This document shows, piece after piece, positions 1 through 7,907 of a stretch of DNA of 32,377 nucleotides (position 1 is its first letter; every line of letters begins with the position of its first letter). The notes beneath the pieces were generated by a model that worked only from the letters and a program-made list of their open reading frames with translations, was not told the origin of the DNA and did no database searches. The position numbers were made by a program, and so were the translations under genes. Origin of the DNA: Clostridiales bacterium (lineage in GTDB: Bacteria; Bacillota; Clostridia; Christensenellales; Borkfalkiaceae); assembly GCA_015055735.1 (NCBI GenBank), contig SVHP01000018.1, forward strand, positions 1-32,377. The letters run 5' to 3'.

Positions 1-838
1 AAGAGCCGTTATTCCTGGCTTTTATGGCAAGAATTTTCAAGGCAATATAAAGACGTTTAGTCGTGGTGGTAGCGATATTACGGGGTCTATTATCGCTCGT
101 GGTGTTAAAGCTGATTTATATGAAAACTGGACTGACGTTAGTGGTTTTTTGGTATGCGATCCAAGAATTGTCCCTGAAGCAAAGGCTATTAAGCAAATTA
201 CTTATAAAGAAGTTAGAGAACTTTCTTATATGGGCGCATCGGTTCTCCATGCAGAAGCAATTATGCCTGTAATGAAAAGAAAAATTCCTATTAACATAAA
301 AAACACGTTTAAGCCTGACGATAAGGGGACTATGATTGTACCCAACGAACATTATAATCAAGGTGAAAACGACAGTTTTGTTACGGGTATTGCTGGGAAG
401 AAAAACTTTACCGTATTGTTGATAGAAAAATCAATGATGAACGCTGAAGTTGGTTTTATTAGGAAAGTGTTGTCTGTTGTTGAGCATTACGGCGTATGTG
501 TTGAACACTTGCCGTCAGGTATAGATACTTTATCGGTAGTGTTGTCTAGTGAACAATTAAAAGGCGGGGTGTTAACTGATATGGTTAATGAAATAAGAGA
601 AAACGTAAACCCTGACTATATTCACGTTATAGAAAATATATCATTAATCGCAACAGTTGGGCATGGAATGGCAATGCGTTCTGGAACGGCAGCAACCTTG
701 TTTAACGCCTTAGCTCAAGCCAATATCAATATTAAGATGATCGATCAAGGCTCAAGTGAAATGAATATTATAATTGGTGTATCAAACAACGATTATGAAA
801 GATGTATTCAAGCAATTTATAAAGCTTTTATTAACTAA
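1..838 (+). CDS. lysC: Aspartate kinase, C-terminal part (5' end outside window)
   Basis: The open frame runs in from the left edge (frame starting at base 2) and ends at TAA 836-838, so the N-terminal part of the kinase domain is missing. The visible part has the conserved aspartokinase stretch with FSRGGSDITGS and YENWTDVSGF, followed by DPRIVPEAK and the YMGASVLHAEA region. After these come two ACT regulatory domains (roughly bases 390-590 and 640-830), which in this family bind lysine or threonine for feedback inhibition. The enzyme phosphorylates aspartate in the first step to Lys, Met, Thr and diaminopimelate. The monofunctional form ends just after the second ACT domain, as here. The family is certain; which amino acid inhibits it cannot be told from the sequence. 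Confidence 0.95.
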   Translation, partial: RAVIPGFYGKNFQGNIKTFSRGGSDITGSIIARGVKADLYENWTDVSGFLVCDPRIVPEAKAIKQITYKEVRELSYMGASVLHAEAIMPVMKRKIPINIKNTFKPDDKGTMIVPNEHYNQGENDSFVTGIAGKKNFTVLLIEKSMMNAEVGFIRKVLSVVEHYGVCVEHLPSGIDTLSVVLSSEQLKGGVLTDMVNEIRENVNPDYIHVIENISLIATVGHGMAMRSGTAATLFNALAQANINIKMIDQGSSEMNIIIGVSNNDYERCIQAIYKAFIN

Positions 839-891
839 TGTTTTAAGTGTAGCTAAAAATTGAAAATAGATTATATCAGTTGGTATTTTTT

Positions 892-936
892 ATATGCACC
901 CCAAAAGTTAAACAAAATTTTGGAGTGCATATTTTT
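892..936 (+). terminator. Intrinsic terminator after aspartate kinase
   Basis: Arms 892-906 and 918-932 (ATATGCACCCCAAAA against TTTTGGAGTGCATAT) pair with one mismatch around an 11-base loop and run into a T tract at 932-936. The hairpin sits between the kinase stop and the next gene. This is why the trmB start must lie downstream of it and not at the earlier in-frame start near 880. Confidence 0.8.
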
Positions 937-966
937 AATGAATTATTTTGTTTAATAGAGAATAGT

Positions 967-1635
967 ATGAGAATAAGAAGAAAAAAACACTTAGATGAAA
1001 GATTGTTTGGAGTTAAGGAACTTTTGATAGTGCCAGATATGGATATAAAAAACGTAAAACTCGCAATAGAAGATAAAAAATATTTTGATTTTAAAGATTT
1101 TTTTAATAACGACAATCCTGTTGAATTAGAGGTCGGCTGTGGTAAAGGTGGTTTTATAGTTCAAAAAGCAAAGACAAATAAAGACGTAAATTTTTTGGCT
1201 GTTGAATTGTTAGAAAATATTATCGTTATGGCTTGCGAATTGGCGCAAAAAGAAAACCTTACTAACGTTAAATTTATAAATAGTGGGGCAGAGTATTTGC
1301 CTAGATATATAAGAGAAAAATCTATATCTAATATATATTTGAACTTCTCTCCACCATTTCCAAAGAGTACTTATGAATCAAGAAGGCTTACTAGTGATTT
1401 TTACGTTCAAGCATATAAAACCTTTTTAAAAGATAATGGTTGTATTTGTCAAAAAACCGATGATAAAGAATTTTTTGATTACTCGTTTAGTCAATTTGAA
1501 AAATTTGGTTTTGAGGTTCAGAACGTTACTGAAAAATTGCGTCTAAACGAAATAGAGAACGTTGAAACCGAGTATGAAAAAATGTTTAAAAATAAAGGTA
1601 TGCTAGCATATGCTTTAATTGCCAAAAAGGCTTAA
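967..1635 (+). CDS. trmB: tRNA (guanine-N7)-methyltransferase, TrmB-like, with altered active-site motif
   Basis: A 222-residue protein of TrmB size. TrmB methylates G46 of tRNA to m7G using S-adenosylmethionine. The SAM site EVGCGKGGF (residues 55-63), the AVELLE stretch, the RRLTS segment and the C-terminal ETEYEKMF all match the family. The start at 967 is chosen because the earlier in-frame start would lie ahead of the terminator hairpin and add 29 residues unlike TrmB. The Shine-Dalgarno is poor. Oddity: the family motif NF(S/P)DPWPK followed by a KRH-type run reads NFSPPFPK (126-133) then STYESRR, so the conserved Asp and His are both gone. It may be a diverged TrmB or a paralogue with another substrate; no other gene of this type is in the window. 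Confidence 0.85.
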   Translation: MRIRRKKHLDERLFGVKELLIVPDMDIKNVKLAIEDKKYFDFKDFFNNDNPVELEVGCGKGGFIVQKAKTNKDVNFLAVELLENIIVMACELAQKENLTNVKFINSGAEYLPRYIREKSISNIYLNFSPPFPKSTYESRRLTSDFYVQAYKTFLKDNGCICQKTDDKEFFDYSFSQFEKFGFEVQNVTEKLRLNEIENVETEYEKMFKNKGMLAYALIAKKA

Positions 1636-1665
1636 AAACAATTAAATAATTATCAAAAATAAAAC

Positions 1666-1764
1666 AATTCTACGTTTAGTAGAATTTAAAAATCACTCTC
1701 CGTTTAATAGAAAATGACTAGCTTAATAATTTATAGCTGTTCAAAAATACGGGGAGTGATTTTT
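1666..1764. terminator. Compound hairpin region after trmB, probable terminator
   Basis: A short perfect hairpin AATTCTAC/GTAGAATT (1666-1673 and 1679-1686, 5-base loop) abuts a larger inverted repeat AAAAATCACTCTCCGT (1688-1703) and ACGGGGAGTGATTTTT (1749-1764), whose arms differ by one wobble pair and enclose 45 bases. The outer repeat starts with A's and ends with T's, so it could stop transcription on either strand. The loop is unusually long for a simple terminator. The rest of 1765-1916 holds a TATAAT at 1799-1804 without a convincing -35 box. Confidence 0.55.
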
Positions 1765-1916
1765 GTTGCAATGTCAACTTTTTTTAGTTATAATAACCTT
1801 GTAAATGACTGATGCAAATTATGTTTTTTACGTAAAATAAATAAGGACTTTAGTATTGCATAGTAAATATTTTAAAATTAAAATTTACAATTTATCATAA
1901 GCAAAAAGGAGTATTT

Positions 1917-2774
1917 ATGAATAATACAATCATTTCTATGGAATCAACTTGCGATTTGTCTAATGAAATCATTGCTGAAAATGATTTTAAAATTATATAT
2001 ATGGATTTTATGATTGACGGTGAAATTTATTCGTCTAGCGAGCATGACGTAGTTTCGACAAATCTATATCAAAAGATGAAAAACGGCTCAAAAACAAGCA
2101 CAAGCCAACTTAATGAACAAAGGTATATTGATTATTTTACAGAATTACTAAAAGAAGGTAAAGATGTTATGCATATAGCTTTTTCTAGTGGCTTAAGCGC
2201 TACTTACAATAGTGCTTTGCAGGCTTCTGAAAAGGTTAATAAGCAGTCTAAAAATAAAGTGTACGTTGTCGACAGTAAATGTGCGTGTGGTGGGCATGGA
2301 CTTTTAGGTTTGCTTGCAAAAGAATATGCTAAAGATCATAACGTAATTGAACTTGGGAAATATTTGGAGCAAATGAAGTATAACGTTGCACATCTTTATA
2401 GCGTCGATAATCTTAAATATTTAGCAAATGGAGGAAGAATAAAAAAGTCTTCAGCAACGATAGGTAATATACTTAATATTAAACCTGTCATGAACGTTGA
2501 TAACGACGGACATTTAATAGTTCTTGAAAAAGTTATGGCAAGGAGAAAAGCGCTTCGTTCTATGCTTGATAAATTTTATGAATCGTATGATGAGAATTAT
2601 AAGATTTGCATAGTTAACCATGCTGATTGTTATCAAGATGCTGAATTTATATGTAAAAATATAAAGGAGAATAAAGGCATTGAACCTATAATAACAAATT
2701 TGGGACCAGTAATTGGTTGTCATTCGGGACCTGGTACTATTACTATTTTTTACGTTTCTAAAAACGGTAGATAA
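1917..2774 (+). CDS. DegV family fatty-acid-binding protein
   Basis: A 285-residue protein with the DegV fold features: an N-terminal STCDLS segment, TSQLNEQRY, the central HIAFSSGLSATYNSA motif that forms part of the lipid pocket, and C-terminal GPVIGCHSGPGT. DegV/FakB proteins bind a single fatty acid. FakB members present it to the kinase FakA for phosphorylation and entry into phospholipid synthesis. No FakA gene is nearby, so which branch this belongs to is not decided. A strong AAAAAGGAG lies just before ATG 1917. It appears monocistronic, with hairpins on both sides. Confidence 0.9.
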   Translation: MNNTIISMESTCDLSNEIIAENDFKIIYMDFMIDGEIYSSSEHDVVSTNLYQKMKNGSKTSTSQLNEQRYIDYFTELLKEGKDVMHIAFSSGLSATYNSALQASEKVNKQSKNKVYVVDSKCACGGHGLLGLLAKEYAKDHNVIELGKYLEQMKYNVAHLYSVDNLKYLANGGRIKKSSATIGNILNIKPVMNVDNDGHLIVLEKVMARRKALRSMLDKFYESYDENYKICIVNHADCYQDAEFICKNIKENKGIEPIITNLGPVIGCHSGPGTITIFYVSKNGR

Positions 2775-2795
2775 ATTGATATTAATTTTATTTGG

Positions 2796-2831
2796 CAAAA
2801 ATAATCCTTAGTAATTAAGGATTATTTTTTT
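2796..2831 (+). terminator. Terminator after degV
   Basis: AAAATAATCCTTA pairs with TAAGGATTATTTT around a loop of about 4 bases near 2811, followed by a run of T's. Confidence 0.85.
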
Positions 2832-2833
2832 GC

Positions 2834-2862
2834 TTTACTTATCAATTTTTTTGTATTATAAT
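2834..2862 (+). promoter_or_regulatory. Sigma-A type promoter for the yhaO-yhaN-HNH unit
   Basis: TTTACT (2834-2839), a 17-base spacer and a perfect TATAAT (2857-2862). It lies directly after the degV terminator and about 40 bases before the start of the phosphoesterase gene. Confidence 0.55.
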
Positions 2863-2900
2863 ATTATAATTAAGTTGTCTTTAAAAAGGAAGATTCATTT

Positions 2901-3977
2901 ATGAAATTTATTCACGTTTCAGATTTGCATTTGGATTCTAAGATAGACGGAATTCCGACTGATAAATCTAGAATAAGAAGAGAAGAAATTGTTAATACCT
3001 TTGAACGATTAGTTGCTTATGCTTCTAATAATCAAGTTCACGCCATTATTATTGCTGGCGATATGTTTGACACTTCTCGTGTAACCATTAAAACTAGAGA
3101 AAGGGTAATAGGTACTGTTAAAAAATATTCTAATATTGATTTTTTATATGTTGCAGGTAACCACGACGAAATAAATTTTTTATCACAAATAGAAGAATTT
3201 CCTGAAAATTTAATCATTTTTTCTGATAATTGGCAAAGTATTGATTACGGTGATTGTGTTGTTTCGGGAATAAATTTGACCAACTTAAATCAAAAAATAA
3301 TATACGATACGCTTATTTTGGATAAAAGCAAGGTAAATATAGTTGCTATTCACGGTCAAGTTGCAGGTTATAATTGTAGTGATAAAGCAGAAATTATTAG
3401 TCTACCAAAACTAAAAGATAAAAATATCGATTATTTAGCCTTGGGACATATTCACTCTTATTCACGTGGAGTTTTAGATGAGCGTGGCGAATACGTTTAT
3501 TCGGGTTGCTTAGATGGTAGGGGCTTTGACGAATTGGGCGATAAAGGATTTGTTTTATTAGAATATAAAGACCAAAAACTTCAAAGTCAATTTATAAAGT
3601 TTTCGAGTAGAAATCTTTATGAAATTGAATATGATGTGAGTGATAAAACTTCTTTTTATGAACTTTGTGATTTTATAGAACAAGATTTATTGAAAAAGAT
3701 AGACGCTAATTCTCTTGTAAAAGTTGTTTTAAAAGGAAAGCACAAGACCGATTTTTATATCGATAAATTTTCGTTGGCAACAAAGTTGAATAATCTATTT
3801 TTCTTTGCAAAGGTTTATGACAAAACTGAGTTGGAAGTAAATTTAAGCGATTACGAATTTGATAAGTCTGTTCGTGGTGAATTTGTTAGAGCCGTTTGGG
3901 AAAGTGAACTTGATAGTCAAGAAAAAAATAAGATCATAATGTGTGGTTTGTCGGCATTAAAAGGGGAGGAAATCTAA
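2901..3977 (+). CDS. SbcD/YhaO-like DNA repair phosphoesterase
   Basis: A 358-residue metallophosphoesterase of the Mre11/SbcD/YhaO type. The five metal-binding motifs appear in order: SDLHLDS near the N-terminus, IIAGDMFD, AGNHDE, AIHGQV and LGHIHSYS. Such enzymes cut DNA ends and hairpins together with an SMC-like ATPase partner. The gene is preceded by AAAAGGAAG and followed with no gap by the ATPase gene (its stop ends at 3977, the next start is at 3978), which matches the usual nuclease/ATPase operon. The length and partner resemble YhaO more than classical SbcD. Confidence in the fold is very high; the exact DNA substrate is unknown. Confidence 0.9.
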   Translation: MKFIHVSDLHLDSKIDGIPTDKSRIRREEIVNTFERLVAYASNNQVHAIIIAGDMFDTSRVTIKTRERVIGTVKKYSNIDFLYVAGNHDEINFLSQIEEFPENLIIFSDNWQSIDYGDCVVSGINLTNLNQKIIYDTLILDKSKVNIVAIHGQVAGYNCSDKAEIISLPKLKDKNIDYLALGHIHSYSRGVLDERGEYVYSGCLDGRGFDELGDKGFVLLEYKDQKLQSQFIKFSSRNLYEIEYDVSDKTSFYELCDFIEQDLLKKIDANSLVKVVLKGKHKTDFYIDKFSLATKLNNLFFFAKVYDKTELEVNLSDYEFDKSVRGEFVRAVWESELDSQEKNKIIMCGLSALKGEEI

Positions 3978-5975
3978 ATGAAGTTAATTAGTTGTTACGT
4001 TTCTTCCTTCGGCAAGCTTAAAGATTTTTCTTACGATTTTAGTCAAGGGTTAAACACCATTAAGCAAGACAACGGTTGGGGAAAAAGCACGCTTGCAACC
4101 TTTATTAAAGCCATGTTTTACGGCATAAGTTCATCAAAGCGTTCTGTCGCTGAAAATGAAAGAATAAAATATAAACCTTGGAATAGTACTGAAAAATTTG
4201 GTGGTTTTATTGAGTTTGAGTGGGGTGATAAGACCTTTAAGTTAGAGAGATTTTTTGGCTCAAAAGAGTCGGAAGATACCGTTAGGTTATTTGATGTGCA
4301 AACGGGAAAAGCATTTTCAAATACTGAAAATTTGGGTGAAAGAATATTTGCAATTGACCAAGACGGGTTTTTGTCAACTACCTATTTTTCGCAAAAAGAT
4401 TTTCAAATTAAAAGCAATACGAGTTTAACGGCAAAATTTAACGACGTTTGTGAAGTTCAAGATAGTCAAGCCTTTGATAAAGCTTTGATAAACTTAGAAG
4501 AAAAAGCAAAAACTTATAAATATCGTGGTGATAAGGGCTTAATTTCTGATACCAAACGTGAAATTGTTCAAATAGATGAACAAATATGCCAAACACAAAA
4601 GTCGTTAGAAGCAGTTAATCTTTTGAAAGATGAAACGCAAACTCTTGAAGGGCAGGTGTTGAAGTTAAAAAATGAAAGCACTATATTGACTGACAAAATC
4701 GCAAAAGTTGGAAACGCTCAGGCTTTAAAAGTTAAGAAAGAAAATTACGAGTGGCTGTTAAATGAAAAAAATCAATTATCAAATAAAATTAAACAGTTAG
4801 ATTATCAATTGAACGGTAACGCCGTTAATCAGTCGGAAATAAACGATTATATTTTGACTAACAATAAGTTGTTGGGGATAAATAATAATATCAAAATTTT
4901 GCAAGACGATATATCTGCATTAAACCAAATTCACGATAATCAAGAAAAGAAACCTGCTAATGGTAAAAATATTTTTCTTATTCTTGCCGTATTGTTGGGA
5001 GTTGTTGGAATTGGCTTGTTTTTTGTCGATCATTTAATAGCAATAATATCAGTTGTTTTGGCGCTAGTAAGTGGCTGTTTGTTTTTAGTTAGTAAGAAAA
5101 AAGTTAACGATAATGAAAATTTAGAGTTTAATCTTCTTTTGTCAAATAAAGAAAAAGAGCTAAACAATTTACTAAATTTAAAAACTCAACTAATCGATGA
5201 GATTGACGGTTATATTGCTAGATTTAATGTTGACGTTAATCAAGATAGGTTTTCTATACTGAACGCTATCAATAATATTCATTTAGAAAGAGAAAATTAT
5301 TTAAAAAGTGCGTTAAATATTGAAGAAAAGTTAAACGATTATAATCAAAACGACATAAATGAATTTAATAAAACAATCGATAAAAATGAAGATTTAGATT
5401 TGTTAAAACAAAAATTGTCAATTGTTCAAAATGAATTTTCAAGAAATTCAAACGAGCTAGCAAACAAAAAGGCAAGTTTAAATTATCACGAAGTTATAGC
5501 AAATAGCGTTGTGGATTTGGAAAGCAAAAAGTCCGATTTGATTACCCAATTAAGCGTTTATGAAGAAGAATATCAAACTTTGTTGACGACTATAAAATTC
5601 TTAAAACAAGCTGATGAAAATTTAAAGGTTAAATATCGTGCACCACTGCAACAAAGTTTGAATAAGTACTTATCTTATATAGACCAAAAAAGCAGTGCGA
5701 AAATAGATATTGATCTTAAATTAACTGTAAGCGAAGTAGATGGGGTAAAAGACACTGACTATTACAGTAAAGGCTATCAAAATTTGTTTGATATTTGCAA
5801 GCGATTTGCCTTAACTGACGTTTTATTTACTAAAGAAAAACCTTTCTTGATTTTAGACGATCCGTTTACCAATTTGGACGATGAAAAAATTAAAAAGGCG
5901 CTAGAATTAATAAAAAAACTAAGTGAAGAATATCAAATTATATATTTGGTTTGTCATGAGAGCAGAAGGGGATAA
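3978..5975 (+). CDS. YhaN/SbcC-like ATPase with membrane hairpin
   Basis: A 665-residue SMC-like ATPase, shorter than typical YhaN or SbcC. Walker A is DNGWGKST (residues 31-38). A signature-like SKGYQNLFD and Walker B FLILDDPFTNLD (from residue 623) lie near the C-terminus. Two coiled-coil blocks (about 180-315 and 380-560) flank two closely spaced hydrophobic segments at about 332-372, a likely membrane hairpin. That arrangement is known in YhaN-type proteins and would tether the nuclease complex to the membrane, where the zinc hook of SbcC/Rad50 would otherwise sit. No CxxC hook is visible. It is translated together with the phosphoesterase. Confidence 0.88.
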   Translation: MKLISCYVSSFGKLKDFSYDFSQGLNTIKQDNGWGKSTLATFIKAMFYGISSSKRSVAENERIKYKPWNSTEKFGGFIEFEWGDKTFKLERFFGSKESEDTVRLFDVQTGKAFSNTENLGERIFAIDQDGFLSTTYFSQKDFQIKSNTSLTAKFNDVCEVQDSQAFDKALINLEEKAKTYKYRGDKGLISDTKREIVQIDEQICQTQKSLEAVNLLKDETQTLEGQVLKLKNESTILTDKIAKVGNAQALKVKKENYEWLLNEKNQLSNKIKQLDYQLNGNAVNQSEINDYILTNNKLLGINNNIKILQDDISALNQIHDNQEKKPANGKNIFLILAVLLGVVGIGLFFVDHLIAIISVVLALVSGCLFLVSKKKVNDNENLEFNLLLSNKEKELNNLLNLKTQLIDEIDGYIARFNVDVNQDRFSILNAINNIHLERENYLKSALNIEEKLNDYNQNDINEFNKTIDKNEDLDLLKQKLSIVQNEFSRNSNELANKKASLNYHEVIANSVVDLESKKSDLITQLSVYEEEYQTLLTTIKFLKQADENLKVKYRAPLQQSLNKYLSYIDQKSSAKIDIDLKLTVSEVDGVKDTDYYSKGYQNLFDICKRFALTDVLFTKEKPFLILDDPFTNLDDEKIKKALELIKKLSEEYQIIYLVCHESRRG

Positions 5976-5976
5976 A

Positions 5977-6417
5977 ATGTCGTATAAATTACAAATAGAG
6001 CTAGTGCCAGATGGGTGCTGGGGATATAATTTAAGGAGTATTCTATCTAAGCAACAATGGGATTTTTTAAAGGCTGATGCTAAACTTCGTGCGGGTGGTA
6101 AATGCAGTATTTGTGGCAAGAAAACGCAAAGGCTAGATGCTCACGAAAGATGGGAATACGATGCTGAAAACGGAATAGCTAAATTAAAAGATATTATTGC
6201 AGTTTGTAAGGATTGTCACAGCGTTATCCATATAAATTTTACTTCTATTAAGGGCGATATTGAAAGGGCTGAAAACCATTTTATGAAAGTAAATAATTGT
6301 ACTTACGTACAGTATAAACAAGAGCTTGGTAAGGCTAACGATATGCATAGGAAACTTAATTTAGTTGATGAGTGGAAACTAGATTTGTCGTATTTGAAAA
6401 GATACGTAAACGACTAA
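5977..6417 (+). CDS. HNH-type zinc protein
   Basis: A 146-residue protein. CSICG and CKDCH zinc pairs flank an LDAHERWEYD segment, with a following HSVIHIN; this is the HNH endonuclease arrangement. The ends (LVPDGCWG, EWKLDLSYL) fit a conserved family of small HNH-like proteins of unproven function. ATG 5977 is chosen because AGAAGGGG lies directly upstream and the start is one base after the yhaN-like stop. An earlier in-frame start at 5923 would lie inside that gene. Tight coupling to a nuclease/ATPase pair suggests, but does not prove, a DNA-processing role. Confidence 0.8.
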   Translation: MSYKLQIELVPDGCWGYNLRSILSKQQWDFLKADAKLRAGGKCSICGKKTQRLDAHERWEYDAENGIAKLKDIIAVCKDCHSVIHINFTSIKGDIERAENHFMKVNNCTYVQYKQELGKANDMHRKLNLVDEWKLDLSYLKRYVND

Positions 6418-6483
6418 AGGAAAATTGTCGTCGTAAGATTAATAGAAAAAATTAAAAAATTGTAATTTTTGTGTTATATGTGC

Positions 6484-6512
6484 TTGATTTATGGTTTTTG
6501 TTGTGATAAAAT
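6484..6512 (+). promoter_or_regulatory. Sigma-A type promoter for the amidohydrolase gene
   Basis: TTGATT (6484-6489), 17 bases, TAAAAT (6507-6512), about 40 bases before ATG 6554. The rest of 6418-6553 is AT-rich and holds nothing else clear. Confidence 0.5.
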
Positions 6513-6553
6513 TTTTAGTAATTTTTTAAGGATAATAATTAGGAAGTGTAAAA

Positions 6554-7348
6554 ATGGAAATAATAGATGCGCACGCACACATATATCCATATAAAATAGC
6601 GCAAAAAGCAACGCAAGCAATAGGCAATTTTTACGATATTCATATGCAGTTAACAGAAGGGACGACGGATATTCTCTTAGAACAAGGTAGTAAGGCTGGT
6701 ATAACAAAATACGTAGTTCATTCTTGTGCAACTAAAGCTGAACAAGTTCGCTCGATAAACGAGTTTGTAAAAAGCGAGTTGGATAAACACGATAACTTTA
6801 TTGGGTTTATGACTTTGCACCAAGATTTAACAGAAGAGCAAATTTACGATGAAGTTTGTTGGGGGGTAAAAAACGGTTTCAAAGGTATAAAATTGCATCC
6901 TGATTTTCAAAAGTTTTATATTGACGGACAAGATGCAAAAAAGTTTTATAGGGTAGTTGGAGATAAAATGCCAATTTTGTTCCATACGGGTGACGATAGA
7001 TATGAATATTCTAAACCACGTCGTTTGGCAAACATGGCAAAAGAGTTTAAAAATGTTAACTTTATAGGTGCGCATTTTGGTGGATATAGATGTTGGGATG
7101 ACGTAGAGGTGTATAAAGGGCTAGATAACGTATTTTTCGATACGTGCTCGTCGCTTATGTTTATAGACGATGTTAAAGCTAAGAGCATTATTGATTTACT
7201 TGGTAGCGAAAAGTTCTTTTTTGGAACTGATTTTCCTATGTGGGGTGCGACAAGCGAATTAGCTAGGTTTAATAAGGTCAAATTGACTGAAAAAGAAAGG
7301 GAAAATATTCTGGCAAAAAATATAAAAAATTTGTTAAAAATTAAATAA
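6554..7348 (+). CDS. Amidohydrolase family (Amidohydro_2/TIM-barrel) metal hydrolase
   Basis: A 264-residue TIM-barrel hydrolase. The N-terminal metal motif DAHAH is at residues 5-9. GIKLHPDF, ILFHTGDD, IGAHFGG and FFGTDFPMW follow in the order expected for the Amidohydro_2 family, with the final Asp in GTDFP. Members hydrolyse or decarboxylate varied small cyclic or acyl substrates, so the substrate cannot be named. AGGAAG lies 7 bases before the start. It stands alone between its own promoter and the first T-box promoter; no clear terminator was seen after it. Confidence 0.85.
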   Translation: MEIIDAHAHIYPYKIAQKATQAIGNFYDIHMQLTEGTTDILLEQGSKAGITKYVVHSCATKAEQVRSINEFVKSELDKHDNFIGFMTLHQDLTEEQIYDEVCWGVKNGFKGIKLHPDFQKFYIDGQDAKKFYRVVGDKMPILFHTGDDRYEYSKPRRLANMAKEFKNVNFIGAHFGGYRCWDDVEVYKGLDNVFFDTCSSLMFIDDVKAKSIIDLLGSEKFFFGTDFPMWGATSELARFNKVKLTEKERENILAKNIKNLLKIK

Positions 7349-7354
7349 AAATAC

Positions 7355-7383
7355 TTGACAAATAAATTTGTGAAGAGTAAAAT
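7355..7383 (+). promoter_or_regulatory. Promoter P1 of the T-box operon
   Basis: TTGACA (7355-7360), a 17-base spacer and TAAAAT (7378-7383). The expected transcription start near 7390 is just ahead of the first T-box stem I. Confidence 0.75.
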
Positions 7384-7389
7384 ATTACA

Positions 7390-7633
7390 AAAATAAATGA
7401 AATATAAACGCAATGAAGGAAACAGACGATTTGTTTTGATATAGAGAGTTGACGGTTGGTGCAAGTCAACGAGAGATTTATCGTTACTCATTCCTGAGCG
7501 GAAACGGCGAAATTAAGTAATCGTTTACGGATGCTTCGTTAAGGCAAAAGAGTGGTTGTTTTGAGCAATAATTCGGGTGGTACCGCGGTAATTTATCGTC
7601 CCTAACTGTTTAGTTAGGGATTTTGTATTTTTT
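7390..7633 (+). ncRNA. T-box leader 1, full stem I, specifier CTC (Leu)
   Basis: A tRNA-sensing transcription attenuator. The T-box sequence GGGTGGTACCGCGG (7575-7588) is followed by a terminator hairpin (arms 7599-7607 and 7612-7620, then T's). Stem I is built from CGC/GCG, AGGAA (7417-7421)/TTCCT (7491-7495) and ACGAT (7426-7430)/ATCGT (7480-7484). The AGAGAG element (7443-7448) and the distal GGTTGGTGCAA loop are present. The specifier loop 3' side is TACTCA (7485-7490). Aligned with leader 2, where the codon sits directly before an A and the lower stem, the specifier is CTC (7487-7489), leucine. TAC remains a less likely reading. Uncharged tRNA would stabilise the antiterminator and let transcription pass. 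Confidence 0.93.
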
Positions 7634-7907
7634 AAGGATAAATGCAAAAATATATCTCGCTAATACCTATTTACTTGACATCACTTTTGTTTTTATATAT
7701 AATGTTATATATAATTTACTTACAATAGCATTTTATGCGCAAAGGCGGAGACGAATAACCTTGCATGTTTAATAAATATTGTAAAAATGCATAAGTTATC
7801 GTATCACTTTAGAACGTAGATGATGAACGAAAATAGTTGTTTACGGATGACTTCGTTAAGGTCAAAGAGTGGTTGCTTTTAGCAACAATTCGGGTGGTAC
7901 CGCGGTA
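7523..7907 (+). repeat. Direct repeat of the T-box antiterminator region
   Basis: The two copies at 7523-7590 and 7839-7907 share stem III and the T-box bulge with only a few differences and one single-base insertion. The stem I regions are not similar in this way. Confidence 0.8.
7675..7703 (+). promoter_or_regulatory. Promoter P2, between the two T-boxes
   Basis: A consensus promoter: TTGACA (7675-7680), 17 bases, TATAAT (7698-7703). It lies after the first T-box terminator and before the second T-box, so leader 2 can be transcribed independently of leader 1. Confidence 0.85.

Noticed and set aside
880-966. N-terminal extension of TrmB from an earlier in-frame start
   Set aside because: The extension is translated from the terminator hairpin of the previous gene and does not resemble TrmB.
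1688-1764. Outer inverted repeat as transposon ends
   Set aside because: No transposase, no flanking target duplication, and the A/T-ended arms fit a bidirectional terminator better.
6447-6470. AT-only inverted repeat (AAAAATTA/TAATTTTT) after the HNH gene as a terminator
   Set aside because: The stem contains no G or C pairs and would be too weak; expected by chance in such AT-rich sequence.
7485-7487. TAC (Tyr) as the specifier of T-box leader 1
   Set aside because: Alignment with leader 2, where ATC lies directly before A and the lower stem, places CTC in the specifier position, and the operon has no tyrosine link.
6946-7491. Long minus-strand open frame (181 codons) opposite the amidohydrolase gene and first T-box
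   Set aside because: It is a shadow of the clearly coding plus strand and of a T-box RNA; composition is low-complexity Phe/Ser/Leu and there is no ribosome site or family resemblance.
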